DNA of 64,000 bases from Semisulcospira habei (GCA_036245525.1 BTPG01000003.1:210679570-210743569); one strand, 5' to 3'; positions 46,455-57,371 are shown, counted from the stretch's first letter. The notes: generated by a model from the sequence alone, not told the origin. Made by a program: numbers and translations.

Positions 46455-47797
46455 TGTCACGACACGAGTTTTTTTCGTCTAATTTTATAGGGGAATAAGT
46501 TTAGAGGGGTGACAGGATTCAGTTAGTCACCGGGTAACGTTAGCGAAGGTGTGTAGTACATGACCTTCGCACGAATTTTGCTGCTGTACGAGAGTTCGGA
46601 AGTCGGCGTAAAGCCTTAGGGTGGTACCTGTTTCACGTGTTTCTACATCACATGATGTAGTGAGCGATTTTTCGCCAACCTTAAAGTTATCCAAATTTCC
46701 AGCAGTCGCATTTACACCAGCGAACGAGTCGGTCGCTTTAACAGCAAGTGTCCGAGGGTGGTTTTCCAGGCGTGGTTCGCCATTTGCTGGAAGCCACAAG
46801 CAGCTGTGTCGGTCCTTTGTATCGTCCCTGCGATACGGTTCTGGTCGGCCCGGAGCCGTTGTCCGAGGAAGGAGAGAGAGAGAGAAGAGAAGAGCTGCGA
46901 CGACTTTACCCGTGGCTTGTCTTGTCTTGTTTGTCTTCGTCTTAGCCGGGACGTCTTCACGGATGACAGTGAGTACACGCAACAGTTATCTAGTCGCCAT
47001 TTGCTCGGGGGGTTTGTTTGTGTTTGCTTGTTCTGTGTTATTATTTTGGCTAGTGCATTGGGGGGCAGGTGTAGAATGAAAGAATAGGAAGTAGGGTGCT
47101 ATTTTGTAGTACCTAGGGTAGTTGGCGGCGGAGTAGTTATTGGGGGCTTAACGCCAAGCCGGCGACTGGGGTCATTTCTCTATTTAGCGTAGGGGTGTAA
47201 ATATCGGAAGTGAGTCACAGGGTGACGTGTAAATATGTATTCTGCTGAAGTTGAATCTATTGTTGCTGGTAGCGTGATGCGATTGTGGATATGTATTTTG
47301 TGGAGGTTACATTTATTGTTGCGGGAGAAAGGTGAAGGGAATATGTTGAGGTTGACTTATTGCGGTAGAATGGTGAAGGGAGTATAAAAGACGGCAGTTA
47401 AAGTTGCGGGAAGGGTGATGTGATTATCTTGTCTTCTTTTGTTAGTTATTTATGAGTATTTTTGCACCTGTGTTTTAGTGCATCTTTAAATCCAAAGAAC
47501 TAACCAGCTAGTCTGCCACTGTGCTGTGGTACTGCGTGGAAGCTGACTGTGTCACTCCGCCTTGTGGGCTACGACACCGGACCTGGGTGCCTTCGCGAGT
47601 GTCGCGGCACGCCTCGTATTTAGTCAGGTCGGGTCGTCCCATGTAGTTCTTTCTAACCTGGTTACGTGAAGTTGTGTATAATTATGTTATAAAGAACGTT
47701 AGTCTATTTCATATCGTAGTGGCAATATTGCGAGAGGAGCTGTGTCACAGTAATATTATTATTAGAGTTATTATATTATTTAAAAGTAGCCTGTGTT

Positions 47798-47876
47798 ACG
47801 GAAGACCTTATCGCGGAAGCAAGAGCGTCGAGTTGAGCTGCGCTTAACGGTTGTGCTTCCGGCGAGAAGGTCCCGT
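47798..47876. repeat. hairpin in the solo LTR, unit 1
   Basis: Arms acggaagaccttatcgcgga and tccggcgagaaggtcccgt pair with small bulges. It resembles the hairpin ~460 bp downstream. Confidence 0.55.
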
Positions 47877-48272
47877 GACGTGAAACATATTTAGTCAACT
47901 TTCAGTTGTATTAATTTAAGGACATTTGATCCATTTGCATATGTGATATTGTTTAGTCTCCATTTGTATACGTGATATTGTTTATTCAGCTTACTGTCAG
48001 TCACATTGAGTTAAGAACATATGTTCCATTCGTACACGCAGTATTGTTTATTCTGAGACGTACTAGTTAAAGGAGCCTTGTGTTGTCAATGTATAATTTG
48101 CTAACTTAATTCGAACTTGATGTTCGTGATCCCTTTGGGGAGATATAGTAGTGTACGGATTGTATTCATTTTTCTCGATCTTTATTTGAGTTAGTAAGCA
48201 AGCTTATTTGGTTCATATAATTTGTATTGTGCTATTTGAATTAGTGTGTTAAGAAGCCACGTGCTGTGATAG

Positions 48273-48345
48273 ACTCTCCGCGGAAGCTAAGACGTTGGTA
48301 CAACTGGTGCCAGCGCTTGACGCTTGTGCTTCCGGCGGAGTCTAG
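48273..48345. repeat. hairpin in the solo LTR, unit 2
   Basis: agactctccgcggaagc pairs with gcttccggcggagtct. It shares the cgcggaagc...gcttccggcg core and the loop side 'cgctt(a/g)acg' with unit 1. Confidence 0.6.
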
Positions 48346-48701
48346 TGGCGTAGGGTTTAAGTTTTCCAATCTGTTGTATTAGGGATAGTAGTTTTATTTA
48401 TATACTGTTCATTTGTATTTTATTTAGGATATTTAGTTATATCTTTCGTTGTTATTTTGTATTGTGTATAGATATTCGGGGTGAGGGGGTCGAACGTGTG
48501 CGAGTGTGAATGTGAGGTGTGAATGCGTGGCTGTGTGAGAATAGTTGGTGGTTGTTAGGGTTAGATTTAATAAATGTCGTCGTCATCGTTCCTCTGGTGT
48601 TTGTGTTAGGTTTGTGTTAGTGTGGGTTGGGTGTGTCTCGAGCGGTAGCGCTCATAGTTCGCACCCCGGGAGCGGGGTCGTAACATACAATCAATCAATC
48701 A

Positions 48702-49667
48702 AAAAGAGAAATTCGGCTGTGGTACATTTATAACAAATATTACAAACAAGACATGAAAACATAATAACATAATTATGAACATTTTTTCTCTGCACTTACA
48801 CAGCTACAAATTCCAATTAGGCATAAGTAAACACAACAAAATCTTTACACATAACTCATACACACCTCACACATAAACATCTTTTATGAACTGAACAGAG
48901 CGGCACTTACACATTCACACCCACCTCTACACATGTATACATAATTCACGTGTTTCAACCTAATCCTAGCCCTCGCTGCTTATTAAACAAACGTCTCAAT
49001 ACATAATTACACAATATTACACAAGCTGCGTAATTAGGATATACCTTAGTCAAATAATTAGTGGGTAAACAAACAGTAACGAAAATCCCAATATGTCCAT
49101 GTTCAGCAATAGATGAAACACAATATAATCACTTCTCTGAAATCAACAAGATCCATTCCTACTGAGTAAAGGGGAATGGGGGGGGGGGGGGGTGGAGTTA
49201 TGTTTGGGTATGCGTGGATGTACCTACAGATTGCTTAGAGTGATGGATTTGGTGATGAAACTGTGCTGTAGTCTGAGTGTGATAGCTTAGTGCGTGCGGA
49301 AGCTGCGGCCAGTGGGGAGGAGTTCATAGAGATGGGCAAGTTCATGTGATCTGTCTGAAGCTATCAGACTACCCTTTCTCACCACACGCTGTTCATACAG
49401 GGACTCCACACTTGCTTGCTGACTGCCAATCATCTTGCTGCAGATGATTACCATTTGTGCCAGGACGTTCTTGTTCTTCACACTCAGTCCTCCATACCAG
49501 CACACAGAGCCGAAACTGATGACGGACTCGATAAAAGAGCAGTAGAAAGTTTGAAGGACAAAGGGGTTCACATTCGGCTTTCTGCTTGTCTGAAGGCAGT
49601 AGATGCGTGACTGACATTTTTTTGTGTGTGATGGTGGTGTTTGCATTAAAGGACAACTTATCATCTG
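48702..49667 (-). mobile_element. L2-like LINE fragment, 3' part
   Basis: Minus-strand LINE whose truncated 5' edge meets the minisatellite at 49,668. The coding end lies at 49,664-49,287; the rest toward 48,702 is a non-coding 3' UTR with a G-run near 49,178. I do not see a TSD. Confidence 0.65.
49287..49664 (-). pseudogene. L2-like LINE ORF2 C-terminus
   Basis: About 125 codons matching the C-terminal domain common in L2/CR1-group ORF2 proteins: FYCSFIESVISFGSVCWYG, LAQMVIICSKMIGSQQ, SLYEQRVVRKGSLIASDRSH, LYELLPTGRSFR. The frame ends early relative to the usual end and no RT palm is left. The function of this domain is poorly known. A remnant. Confidence 0.7.
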
Positions 49668-49815
49668 TAATAGCTAACATAACATACATCCTAAACCCAA
49701 ATAGCTAACATAACATACAGGCTAAACCAAAGTAGCTAACTTAACATACAGCCTAAACCCAAATAGATAACATAACATACAGCCTAACAAATAGCTAACA
49801 TAACATACAACCTAA
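49668..49815 (+). repeat. ~31-bp minisatellite, island 4
   Basis: Five units of the same repeat between the L2-like LINE and the hAT-like end. Confidence 0.85.
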
Positions 49816-50042
49816 CAATGGCAGATCCAGGGGATGGGGGGGGGGGGCGGCAGAGGGCCCTGCCCCCCCCCCCTCCCCCCCCCCCCTTCTCCCGTCAGCC
49901 CGTGACCGATTTTTTTTTGGGGGGATGGTTATTTGTGGAAGCTGTGTTTTACTATTCGATGGTTCTTTTTTTCTTGTATGGTGTATTTTACAATTATCTC
50001 ACGGCATCGGTTGGTAAGCCTAGTTGGTTCTTGGGCCTATAG

Positions 50043-50765
50043 TCAAATATCCTCACTTGGCACTCCTTACCTGCACCTGTCACAGTACTTCACCCAGACA
50101 TAGAGTGCCATGTGCTTCGCTCTCACAGGGCTCAATTAAATCAGTGCCTCTTGCTGTGCGATACAATCCTCATTGCATCCTCAGACTGATGCAGCCATGA
50201 CTGCTGGTCAACCCCAGCAGTGGAAAAGTGTCCTATTATTGCTGAACTGGGGCCCAACTCGGTCCCTGAGCCAGGCATAGAGTTTCATGTGCCCCATCAG
50301 TCACAAGGGTTCAAAAAAAGCATTACCTCTTTCTGTGCGATACGAATGGTATTGCATCCTCATATGTGGCAGTCATCTAGGTTTAATACTACTACTGCGT
50401 ACATGCCAACTGTGATCAGAACGCGAGAAATCAACTGCGCTGTGAGTGTCTCCCCAGGGGTGAGCAGCCGACTGGCCATGTGTCACAGGTAATTGCTAAT
50501 CCCCTAATCCTGTCACACATCACTCTGTCAGCACAGTGGGTCTCGTGTCTCACACAGATTGCAGAGCTTTGTCTGCCGTGGACATGCACAAGTGCCCATC
50601 AAAATAGCGACGTGGTCATTGATGTGTGTCACCAGAGGGGAGGTGTGAAATGTCTTGATTTTGATCAAATTTGAACTAATCCTTAAGTAATCGTCAGTCA
50701 GTGTAAGAGGTATACATCATGAGTGATAATGACTATTTCTGTGATCTGATTATGTTCCTCATATG
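50043..50765. other. no gene recognised (inside the hAT-like block)
   Basis: Contains a diverged internal direct repeat: 'cat(a)gagt(g/t)(c/t)catgtgc...cacaggg' occurs near 50,100 and 50,275, each followed by 'tgcgatac' and 'attgcatcctca'. Possibly a tandem duplication of ~180 bp. No gene. Confidence 0.45.
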
Positions 50766-51160
50766 GATTGATTGATTGTACATTGCTTAACGTCCCGACA
50801 GCAACAAGGCTTTCTCAGGACGTGCCTGCACTGCTTGTGAAAAAAAAAACAACCAACTAAACAGAACATTGAATGTATGTCGCCAGCCGGTCAAACACAT
50901 TAAATAAACCTAACACATGGGGCCTAAATAAAGCTAAGACCATTTAGCAACACACATCCAATATCAAGAGCTACAGGCAGTGCAGACAGTAGGGAGAGTT
51001 TAAAAAAGGCAAATACAGGTGAATGGACCTCGGGTAGACAGAAACACATGCCCCAGAATAGAGAGAAAACCCCACCCTGTGGGGCTGACCAGGGTGACCC
51101 TGGGAACTAAAAAATACCTAACCCCACCCAAGTCCCCCAGGGCAGACCCGGGTGGGGTGT
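50766..51160 (-). mobile_element. dispersed repeat R4, copy 3, (AATC)n tail
   Basis: Same orientation and full extent as copy 1 (21,537-21,960). Highly similar over all ~390 bp. Confidence 0.75.
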
Positions 51161-51379
51161 CCTCATATGGAGGAGGTTTGTGGGTGTATAGAGCAGTATC
51201 ACAATTTTCACTAATGGCTGTGTTGTTCCTCAGATGGAGAAGTACTTAGTAGTGTAGTGTTTTTGTCAAACACAAGGTGATTGCTCCTGCAGAAACGCCA
51301 GGTAAAACATTCCTTTCAATAAGAAAATTAACACCACATAAGAATCAGAAGTGCTCAATTAATCTTGGTTTGTTAGGGA

Positions 51380-52676
51380 GGTGCAGGAGAAATGCATTGA
51401 GCAGCACATGGACCTCTACGCTGTCTTCATAGATCTGACCAAAGCATTTGACACCGTGAACAGAGAAGCGCTTTGGGTCATCTTCGCAAAGCTCGGCTGA
51501 CCCATGAAGTTCACCAACATCATCCGCCCCTTCCATGATGGAATGGTAGGAGTTGTCTAGTCAAAGGGCGACACATCCGCACCCTTCGACATTTCCAACG
51601 GTGTGAAACAAGGTTGTGTTCTTGCACCAGTGATGTTCAACCTGTTCTTCACGTGTGTCCTGACCCATGCAGTACGCGACCTTGAGAAGGGAGTGTACCT
51701 GAAGTACAGACTAGACGGCTCTCTCTTCGACCTCCGTCGACTGAACGCCAGGACCAAGACCACCGAGAGACTGATTCTTGAGGCGCTGTTTGCCGATGAC
51801 TGTGCGCTGATGGCGCACACGGAGTCTAACCTCCAGAAGCCTCTCGACTGTTTGGCCTCACCATCAGTCTCAGCAAGACCGAGGTCCTGCACCAACCAGC
51901 CAAAGGCACAAGAGCGCCCCCACCTAAAGTGTATATCGAAGGCACCGAGCTGAAGACTGTCAGGTACCTTGGGAGCATCATCTCTTCTGACGGTACCATC
52001 GACAAGGAAATCGCAGCTCGCATCGGCGAAGCCAGCCCAGCCCTGGATCGTCTGCGCACTCGTGTGTTAAATAACAACAACGTCAAGCTCTCCACCAAGA
52101 TCAAAGTCTACAAGGCAGTAGTCCTCCCCAGCCTCCTCTACGGCTGTGAGTCATGGACGCTGTACAGAAAGTACCTCAAGCAGCTTGAACGTTTCCACAT
52201 GAGATCCCTGCGCTCACTCATGGGCATCAAATGGCAAGACAAGGTGACAAACCTGGAAGTCCTGGACAATGCTGGCTTAGTGAGTGTTTAAGCCTTGATC
52301 TTAAAGACACAACTCCGATGGACAGGTCATGTCATACGCATGGATGATTCTCGCATGCCACGCCAACTCCTGTATGGTGCACTCTCAAAAGGCCAAAGGA
52401 AGCAAGGACGGCCCAAAAGCGCTTCAAAGACTGCAGAAGAGACAGCCTCAAGTAAAGGAACTTGAAGCGCAAGCACAAGACAGATCTGGCTGGCGTGCCG
52501 CCACCAGGAAAGCCTGCACTATCTTTGAACACAATCGGCGCGAACGGATCACCAGTGCCAGAGCTCGCAGAAAGACAGTGTCGACTCTCCCCACAGCTAC
52601 TATCCAGTGCCCCCATTGCCTTCGCATGAGTGATTCCAGGGTTGGCTTGGCCAGCCACATCCGCACCCACAAATAG
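51380..52676 (+). pseudogene. LINE-B reverse transcriptase and zinc finger, broken
   Basis: Segments in order across several frames: VQEKCIEQH and DLTKAFDTVNREALW, NGVKQGCVLAPVMF, catalytic FADDCALMAH, then a deletion/frameshift near 51,850. The next frame (51,929-52,291) has VRYLGSIISSDG, YGCESWTLY, FHMRSLRSLMGIKW, and stops. The last frame ends in CPHCLRMSDSRVGLASHIRTH, a C2H2 finger (the corresponding finger in LINE-A ends in Cys). Two early stops lie near 51,500 and 51,559. Confidence 0.85.
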
Positions 52677-52730
52677 AAGTCATGAGCAATGACGACATCA
52701 TCGGTTTTCGATGGTCTACCGATTATTATA
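51380..52730 (+). mobile_element. LINE-B (5'-truncated relative of LINE-A)
   Basis: TSD tgttaggga at 51,371-51,379 and 52,731-52,739. It encodes an RT from motif A onward and a C-terminal zinc finger; it lacks the endonuclease and RT fingers. Sequence order and thumb motifs match LINE-A but divergence is high, so it is a separate family of the same clade. Confidence 0.85.
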
Positions 52731-52739
52731 TGTTAGGGA

Positions 52740-53230
52740 CTTGGAGTGGAGGTGGGGAGGAGGTCAAGCGCATGTAGATGTGATCAGCCCTTCCTTTTAA
52801 ACTGTTTAAAAAGTACCAAAAGATGTGCTGTGTCCCGAGATAAAAGAAGAAACGTTTTAACAAATTCAAATCGTAACCTCTGCAAACTTCTATGTCGCAT
52901 AAACATCCCCTACACCCCCTACCCCCTACAAAAAAAAAAGAAGAAAAGAAAGAAGCACGCGTAGAGCGAACGTTTACAACACTATAGTACAATTTTAAAG
53001 AAAGTCCCCAAAAGAAAAGCACCAAGAAAGAGTGATATCAACACAACTTATTTGTAATTCTTTAAAAAGCACACTTCATTCTTTGTTATAATTTTATGCT
53101 AGCCTGATAGTCACTGTTTTTGTCTGGATTTCTTTTGTATGACAGTTTGGAAAACTGTTGGGGGGTGGGGGGTGGGAGGGGGAGAGGGCTGTCGGGGCCC
53201 CCCGTCGAGACACCCCTGAATCCGCCCCTG
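52740..53230. other. no gene; right arm of the hAT-like block
   Basis: A-rich then GT/GGGG-rich sequence ending in the hAT-like terminus. Nothing coding. Confidence 0.4.
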
Positions 53231-53357
53231 CCTAAACCCAAACAGCCAACACAATATACAGCCGAAAACCAATTAGCTAACATAGCATCGGCCTAAACCC
53301 AAATAACTTACTAAACATACAGCCTAAACCCAAATAACTAACTAAACATACAGCCTT
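53231..53357 (+). repeat. ~31-bp minisatellite, island 5
   Basis: Four units; the last island of the array. Unique sequence follows. Confidence 0.85.
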
Positions 53358-53504
53358 GTTCATTTCAAACACTATAGGGTTTGCATGAGTTTGCAGTTAA
53401 AACTGGCATCCGGCAAAAACATGCATGATACCTGGATCTTCAATCATAGCTGTATTACAGTTTAAATAGCTAGATCTTCAATAATAAATATTTAGAATCT
53501 TACA

Positions 53505-54062
53505 TTGGTGTTTAGGTTATACTGAGAATCTCACTCGAGTGGTTTTAAGATCTTGTCCTATGAGCGAAAGCGAGAAGGATATGGGTTTAAGACCAGAAGA
53601 GTGAGAGTCCCATTATCACGAACCACCGATGTAAGATTCTATTTCTTAGTCACATTTTTTCTTGGCATAAATCGGATGTCACCTGGTCTTCGGGACACAT
53701 AGACACAACACAGCCGCAATTGTGTCTTGGCAAAGGTCGTGACGTAATTTACTATGTAATGTGACGTCAATATTTTGGATGCCAGACAAATGTTCCTAAT
53801 AGCGCAGTACGCGATGCCAGAGTGCCAGTCATCAATGTGAAATGATGTCATTGCGGTTGACTTGAAAGTAGGTCAAGTTTTAATATCGCCTGTGCCCTTA
53901 CCTTTTTGTTGACCAGACTTTCTACAGGACAACGTTGTGCACATTCGGCCGTTCGCGCAACACGGCTGTATCACAAACGTGTGATACAGCCAAGCTGTAC
54001 CACACGTGTCAGATACAGCTTTTCCGTTCAAAGGCAGCAAAGACGGAGGGGTGTAAGAAAGA
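53505..54062 (+). mobile_element. hairpin-bearing repeat R6, copy a
   Basis: About 560 bp with strong similarity to 60,800-61,372 over its whole length. It starts with an inverted repeat around 'actgagaatctcactcgag' and 'gagtgagagtcccattatc' and ends with another around 'ggctgtatcacaaacgtgtg'. It contains no frame shared by both copies. Likely a non-autonomous DNA element. Confidence 0.7.
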
Positions 54063-54149
54063 TAAATCATACTGAGTTTGCATTATCGATCAGGTTGATA
54101 TCAACTCAAAGCAAGGTTATAGCTGCTATTAAAGTCACATGATGGTGGC

Positions 54150-54275
54150 TGGTCTTGTAGGTGTGGGTTTATTGAGTCATCAACACAGGTGGTCATGTGG
54201 TCATCACTGGTGTGGACTCTTGATTCTGTCTGACTGTTTGCAACGTTGCGTGTCAGGGACACTTTCGTCAGTTTT
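54150..54275 (+). repeat. dispersed repeat R5, copy b
   Basis: Partner of 22,868-22,985; the best-conserved block is 'caggtggtcatgtggtcatc'. Confidence 0.6.
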
Positions 54276-55315
54276 GTCAGCTTTCCTTTGTTTCCTTGCG
54301 TTAATCAACAGGGAAAGATTGCATTGTTCAGAATAATTTTGTATGCCTTTTACTGTTGTTTTGTGGTTTCTCGAAGATACTTTCAGTTCCCTTATAGACC
54401 GACCCATTCATGGCATGAAATGTCAATCAAACTTAGAGCGGGTTTGCCTCTCAACCAGTCAAAACGCTATAGACCATGTGCTTCTGATTGCCAAGCGCAA
54501 GGTACGGCAAAACAACGGATGTTTCTGCTTCCGGGGCATGCAAGAGCGTCGATGTTTTCATTATTTTAGCCAATATTGGCGGGATTGGAGATGCCTGGAA
54601 AGCACGGTTGATATGGTGAGTGTAAATAGTATTTCTGATAAACCCAATCGGTATCCAGGTGTAGAATTGTTTTCGTTCCCGAAGCCATTACCGCGGTCGG
54701 CCACATGGTCAACTGAACCGTAGATCCGTCAGTTGTGTGTGAAGAATTCGTGCATGTACGTTGACCCCGTATGGTTGTTGAGTGAGTGAGTGAGTGAGAG
54801 ACGCCTCATTGGTGTAAACAGACTGGCACTATCAGAAGTTCACATGGGAAAAAAACAGACGTTTTAGGCAGACTTCATGTAAGTTTACTGATGATTGCCT
54901 GCACGATAATTTCTTTTTAGAGACTCAGTATCGGGATATGCCTGCATGTGGATATAGGGTCACCCATATTTTCAGACTGTAAACACATAAAATCTGATAT
55001 TATCATCGGAAAGAGCACATAAAAAATGTGTTATCGCGCAAAATTGCAATGCTCTACCATTTATAGTTTATGAAAAATCACAACTTGATTGACGAAAATG
55101 AGACGATTTGCGCATTTTAAAAATGCTAAGTTTAGGGTCGCAAACCTACATAATCTATAGGCTGACAATATCCCCACTTGCCGCTCTATTTAAACCCAAT
55201 TACTGGTTTATACTGATTATATTTTAGCTCGAGTAATGGTATACTTTAGAAGATATTCCATCATAAAAATGGTATAAAATGTTTTAAGTAAAACAACCTG
55301 CTTTATAACAGCTTT
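54276..55315. other. no gene recognised
   Basis: A 126-codon plus-strand frame at 54,343-54,723 has several Cys and Trp residues but matches nothing I know, and no splice or start context supports it. A short gagt repeat lies at 54,780-54,797. Nothing else. Confidence 0.35.
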
Positions 55316-55326
55316 AACTAATTACG

Positions 55327-55778
55327 CGCGACATGCCCATACCACTTCAGTTTGCGTTTTTTTTTTACAATGGCTAATAGGTCTTCATAGGGTCCGATGG
55401 CTTGCCTGATTCTGCTTCCCACTTCCTCGTTCGTGATGTGATAGCTGTACGAAATGCCAAGCAACCTTCGAAAACATCTGATTTCAGTGGCTTGTATCCT
55501 CCTTTCGAGGTCTGCTGTAAGGGTCCATGACTCACAGGCATATGAGAACACTGAGATGACTAAGGAGTGTATGAGTCTGATCTTGGAGCAGATTGTGATG
55601 TTTCTGGCCTTCCATATGGTCTTTAGTCTTGTCAGCGCTGTTGTTGTCTGCGCAATCCTGGACAGTATTTCTGGTTTTGATCCCTCATCTGTCACAATGG
55701 CTCTTAAGTATTTGAATTTATTAACTGTTTCCAGTTTTTGGCCTCCAGCCATGATTTCAGTGCCAATGCCACTGGTGT
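55327..55778 (-). pseudogene. LINE-C2 RT downstream part (inverted piece)
   Basis: Reads NNTSGIGTEIMAGGQKLETV, NKFKYLRAIVTDEGSK, ACESWTLTADLERR, HITNEEVGSRIRQAIGPYED and KKRKLKWYGHVARN: the thumb/C-terminal half of the RT protein. No stop inside. The frame that continues to 55,974 upstream belongs to the inserted segment, not to the LINE. Confidence 0.8.
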
Positions 55779-55788
55779 TATTGGTCAT

Positions 55789-56340
55789 TGGGGTGTAGGG
55801 GGCTCTGGATAGAGGTAGTACCTTTGCTGTTCGGCAGATGCGTCCTACATAGGACGGACGGGCATCACTGGTCCTCATCCATCTCCTTAATCTCTCACGT
55901 GCTGGCTCCAAGCGCCACACCCTGGCAAACCACCTCAGCTGGTGGGCTAAACCACGTGAGGGGGTGGTGTTCACATTGCACCACTAGTCGGATGAGCTGT
56001 TTCTGACAGCCAACGGCTAGAAGACGGAGGAGATCAGGTTGGATCCAACGGCCAAATGTGGGGGAGTAAACCCTTCAAATCAGGAGTGGAGCCCCGAAGG
56101 CAGACAGCTGCCTGTATTCACGCACTGTTCTGGCAGCTCCTGCAGGCAAACTGATGCCAAGCGTACTGCTTTGCATTCCTTTGGATACATCAGCGAAGCC
56201 GAGAGGGGGATCTTGACGACTGGGCATCCCAGGATCTCCATACACTTCGCCCAGGCTTGCGCACTGGAGAGGTCACTCCAGTGACTGACCCAGCAAGCGC
56301 ATACTCTATTGTCTTCCGAGACAGGATGCCGATAACTAAC
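55789..56340. mobile_element. 552-bp unidentified insertion with 10-bp TSD
   Basis: Flanked by tattggtcat (55,779-55,788 and 56,341-56,350), and splits the LINE-C2 frame exactly there. It is GC-richer than its surroundings and has no poly-A or microsatellite tail. On the minus strand its last ~50 codons read HQLRWFARVWRLEPARERLR-like, Arg-rich, without a domain I can name. It could be part of a LINE 5' region or a SINE. Confidence 0.65.
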
Positions 56341-56350
56341 TATTGGTCAT

Positions 56351-56482
56351 CAGTTTGCTCTTCTCTGCCCTGATTTCCATCCGAAACGCAATGGCTGAAC
56401 TGTCCAGGTTTACCACCAGCTGAGCTAGCTCCTCTTCTGTTCCAGCAAGGCCATCAATGTCTTCCGCAAAGCGCAAGTTCTT
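56351..56482 (-). pseudogene. LINE-C2 RT catalytic region (inverted piece)
   Basis: Reads NLRFAEDIDGLAGTEEELAQ and FRMEIRAEKSKLMTNS. The catalytic box is FAED rather than FADD: the first Asp is Glu. It continues into 55,778 after the insertion. Confidence 0.75.
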
Positions 56483-56483
56483 G

Positions 56484-56757
56484 TATGGGCATGTCATGCA
56501 ATCAGCAGGGTTTGCCAAGACTATTCTGCAATGCACTGTGCATAGAGGTCGAAGGAGAGGTAGACAGAGAACAAGATGGAAGGACAATATCTCAGAGTGG
56601 ACAGGACTGAAGCTGAGCGACACACTAAGAATGGCAGAGTACAGAGTGGAATGGAGGGAGCTGGTTGCCAAGTCATTAGTGGTGCCCCAACGGTCGGCAA
56701 GACTACGGGACAGACAGACAGACAGACAGACAAATAGTTACTTAGATAGATGGATAG
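56484..56757 (+). pseudogene. LINE-C2 ORF2 C-terminus and tail
   Basis: YGHVMQSAGFAKTILQCTVH, GRRRGRQRTRWKDNISEWTG and WRELVAKSLVVPQR: the basic C-terminal end common to this LINE type, followed by the (GACA)n tail at ~56,711-56,731. Confidence 0.8.
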
Positions 56758-56768
56758 AACTAATTGCG

Positions 56769-57371
56769 AACCAAGTTCACAATAGTTATGTCAAATCCAA
56801 GACGTGAAGTTCGTACAAACAAACAAAAAAAAACACACCCAAAAAATGATGCTACATGGTGTTGCTGTGCTGTGTCTGACAATTTGTGTTGTGGTGTTAC
56901 TTCACTAAATGACTGATGTTTTTCAGATAAGTTGCATTCGATGTTTTGAGTCAAGAGTGTTTATGTGTGGGCTATTAACGGATGTGACGCTAAACTAAAA
57001 TAATCCATGCACCCGTCTGAATTTCTGGCACCAAAATTCACAACACGAAAACATTTCGAAAACTTACCTTGTGTTGCTTGTGGAAACTGAGCAAAAATAT
57101 TGATTTTTTTCTATCGTCACATCCGCGATACGACAGCTGACCCGTTTAAAGCTGAGATCAGGCATTTAATATTCAACTAACTAGCTTTTAACTTATTCTA
57201 CAGTATGTTAAGGGTGTCTAAGATCACGGGTAAGAGTAAATTGATTTGGTTTAATTTTCAGCTGCATTGTCCCATTCTTGTCTTCACCTTTTTAGACAGG
57301 CTCATATATGAGTACATGTGTCAAAGAAGGGGAAATTTATAAAGTGAATACATTATATTATATTATATTAT
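56769..57371. other. no gene recognised
   Basis: AT-rich; ends in a short (ttata)n run near 57,352-57,372. Confidence 0.4.

Larger units (their letters stand above)
46455..48685 (+). mobile_element. probable solo LTR, ~2.2 kb
   Basis: Begins TGTCACGAC and ends GTCGTAACA, which are inverted copies with one mismatch. It splits R4 copy 2 just before its tail with a 3-4-bp duplication (tac or atac). TATAAAAGACGG lies at ~47,391 and AATAAA at ~48,570, as expected for an LTR promoter and polyadenylation site. No retroviral-type gene is present. Its plus-strand open frame at 46,621-47,079 has no known motif. A different family from the 25-44-kb element. Confidence 0.65.
49816..53230. mobile_element. 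block with hAT-like terminal inverted repeats
   Basis: The left end reads CAATGGCAGATCCAGGGG; the right end, reversed, reads CAGGGGCGGATTCAGGGG. Both are followed by G-rich then CCCT(C)-rich sequence. This CAG(T/G)GGCGGAT(C/T)CAGG form is typical of hAT-superfamily ends. Only cctaa is shared by the flanks, not the 8 bp expected, and the array itself contains cctaa. It may be one non-autonomous element carrying R4 and LINE-B, or two unrelated ends. No transposase is seen. Confidence 0.45.
55327..56757. mobile_element. LINE-C, copy 2, with twin-priming inversion
   Basis: TSD aactaattacg (55,316-55,326) and aactaattgcg (56,758-56,768), one mismatch. The 5' piece of the LINE is inverted (minus, 56,482 down to 55,327) and the 3' piece is plus (56,484-56,757), ending in (GACA)n and a tagatagatgg tail. 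The inverted piece ends with WYGHVARN and the plus piece starts with YGHVMQSAG: the two pieces meet at the same point of the source element. A 552-bp insertion interrupts the inverted piece. Confidence 0.8.

Noticed and set aside
46621..47079. 152-codon plus frame as a gene
   Set aside because: Lies within the probable solo LTR, upstream of its TATA box; no domain; competing frames of similar length overlap it.
54343..54723. 126-codon Cys/Trp-containing plus frame
   Set aside because: Two overlapping frames of similar length and no recognisable cysteine spacing; not supported.
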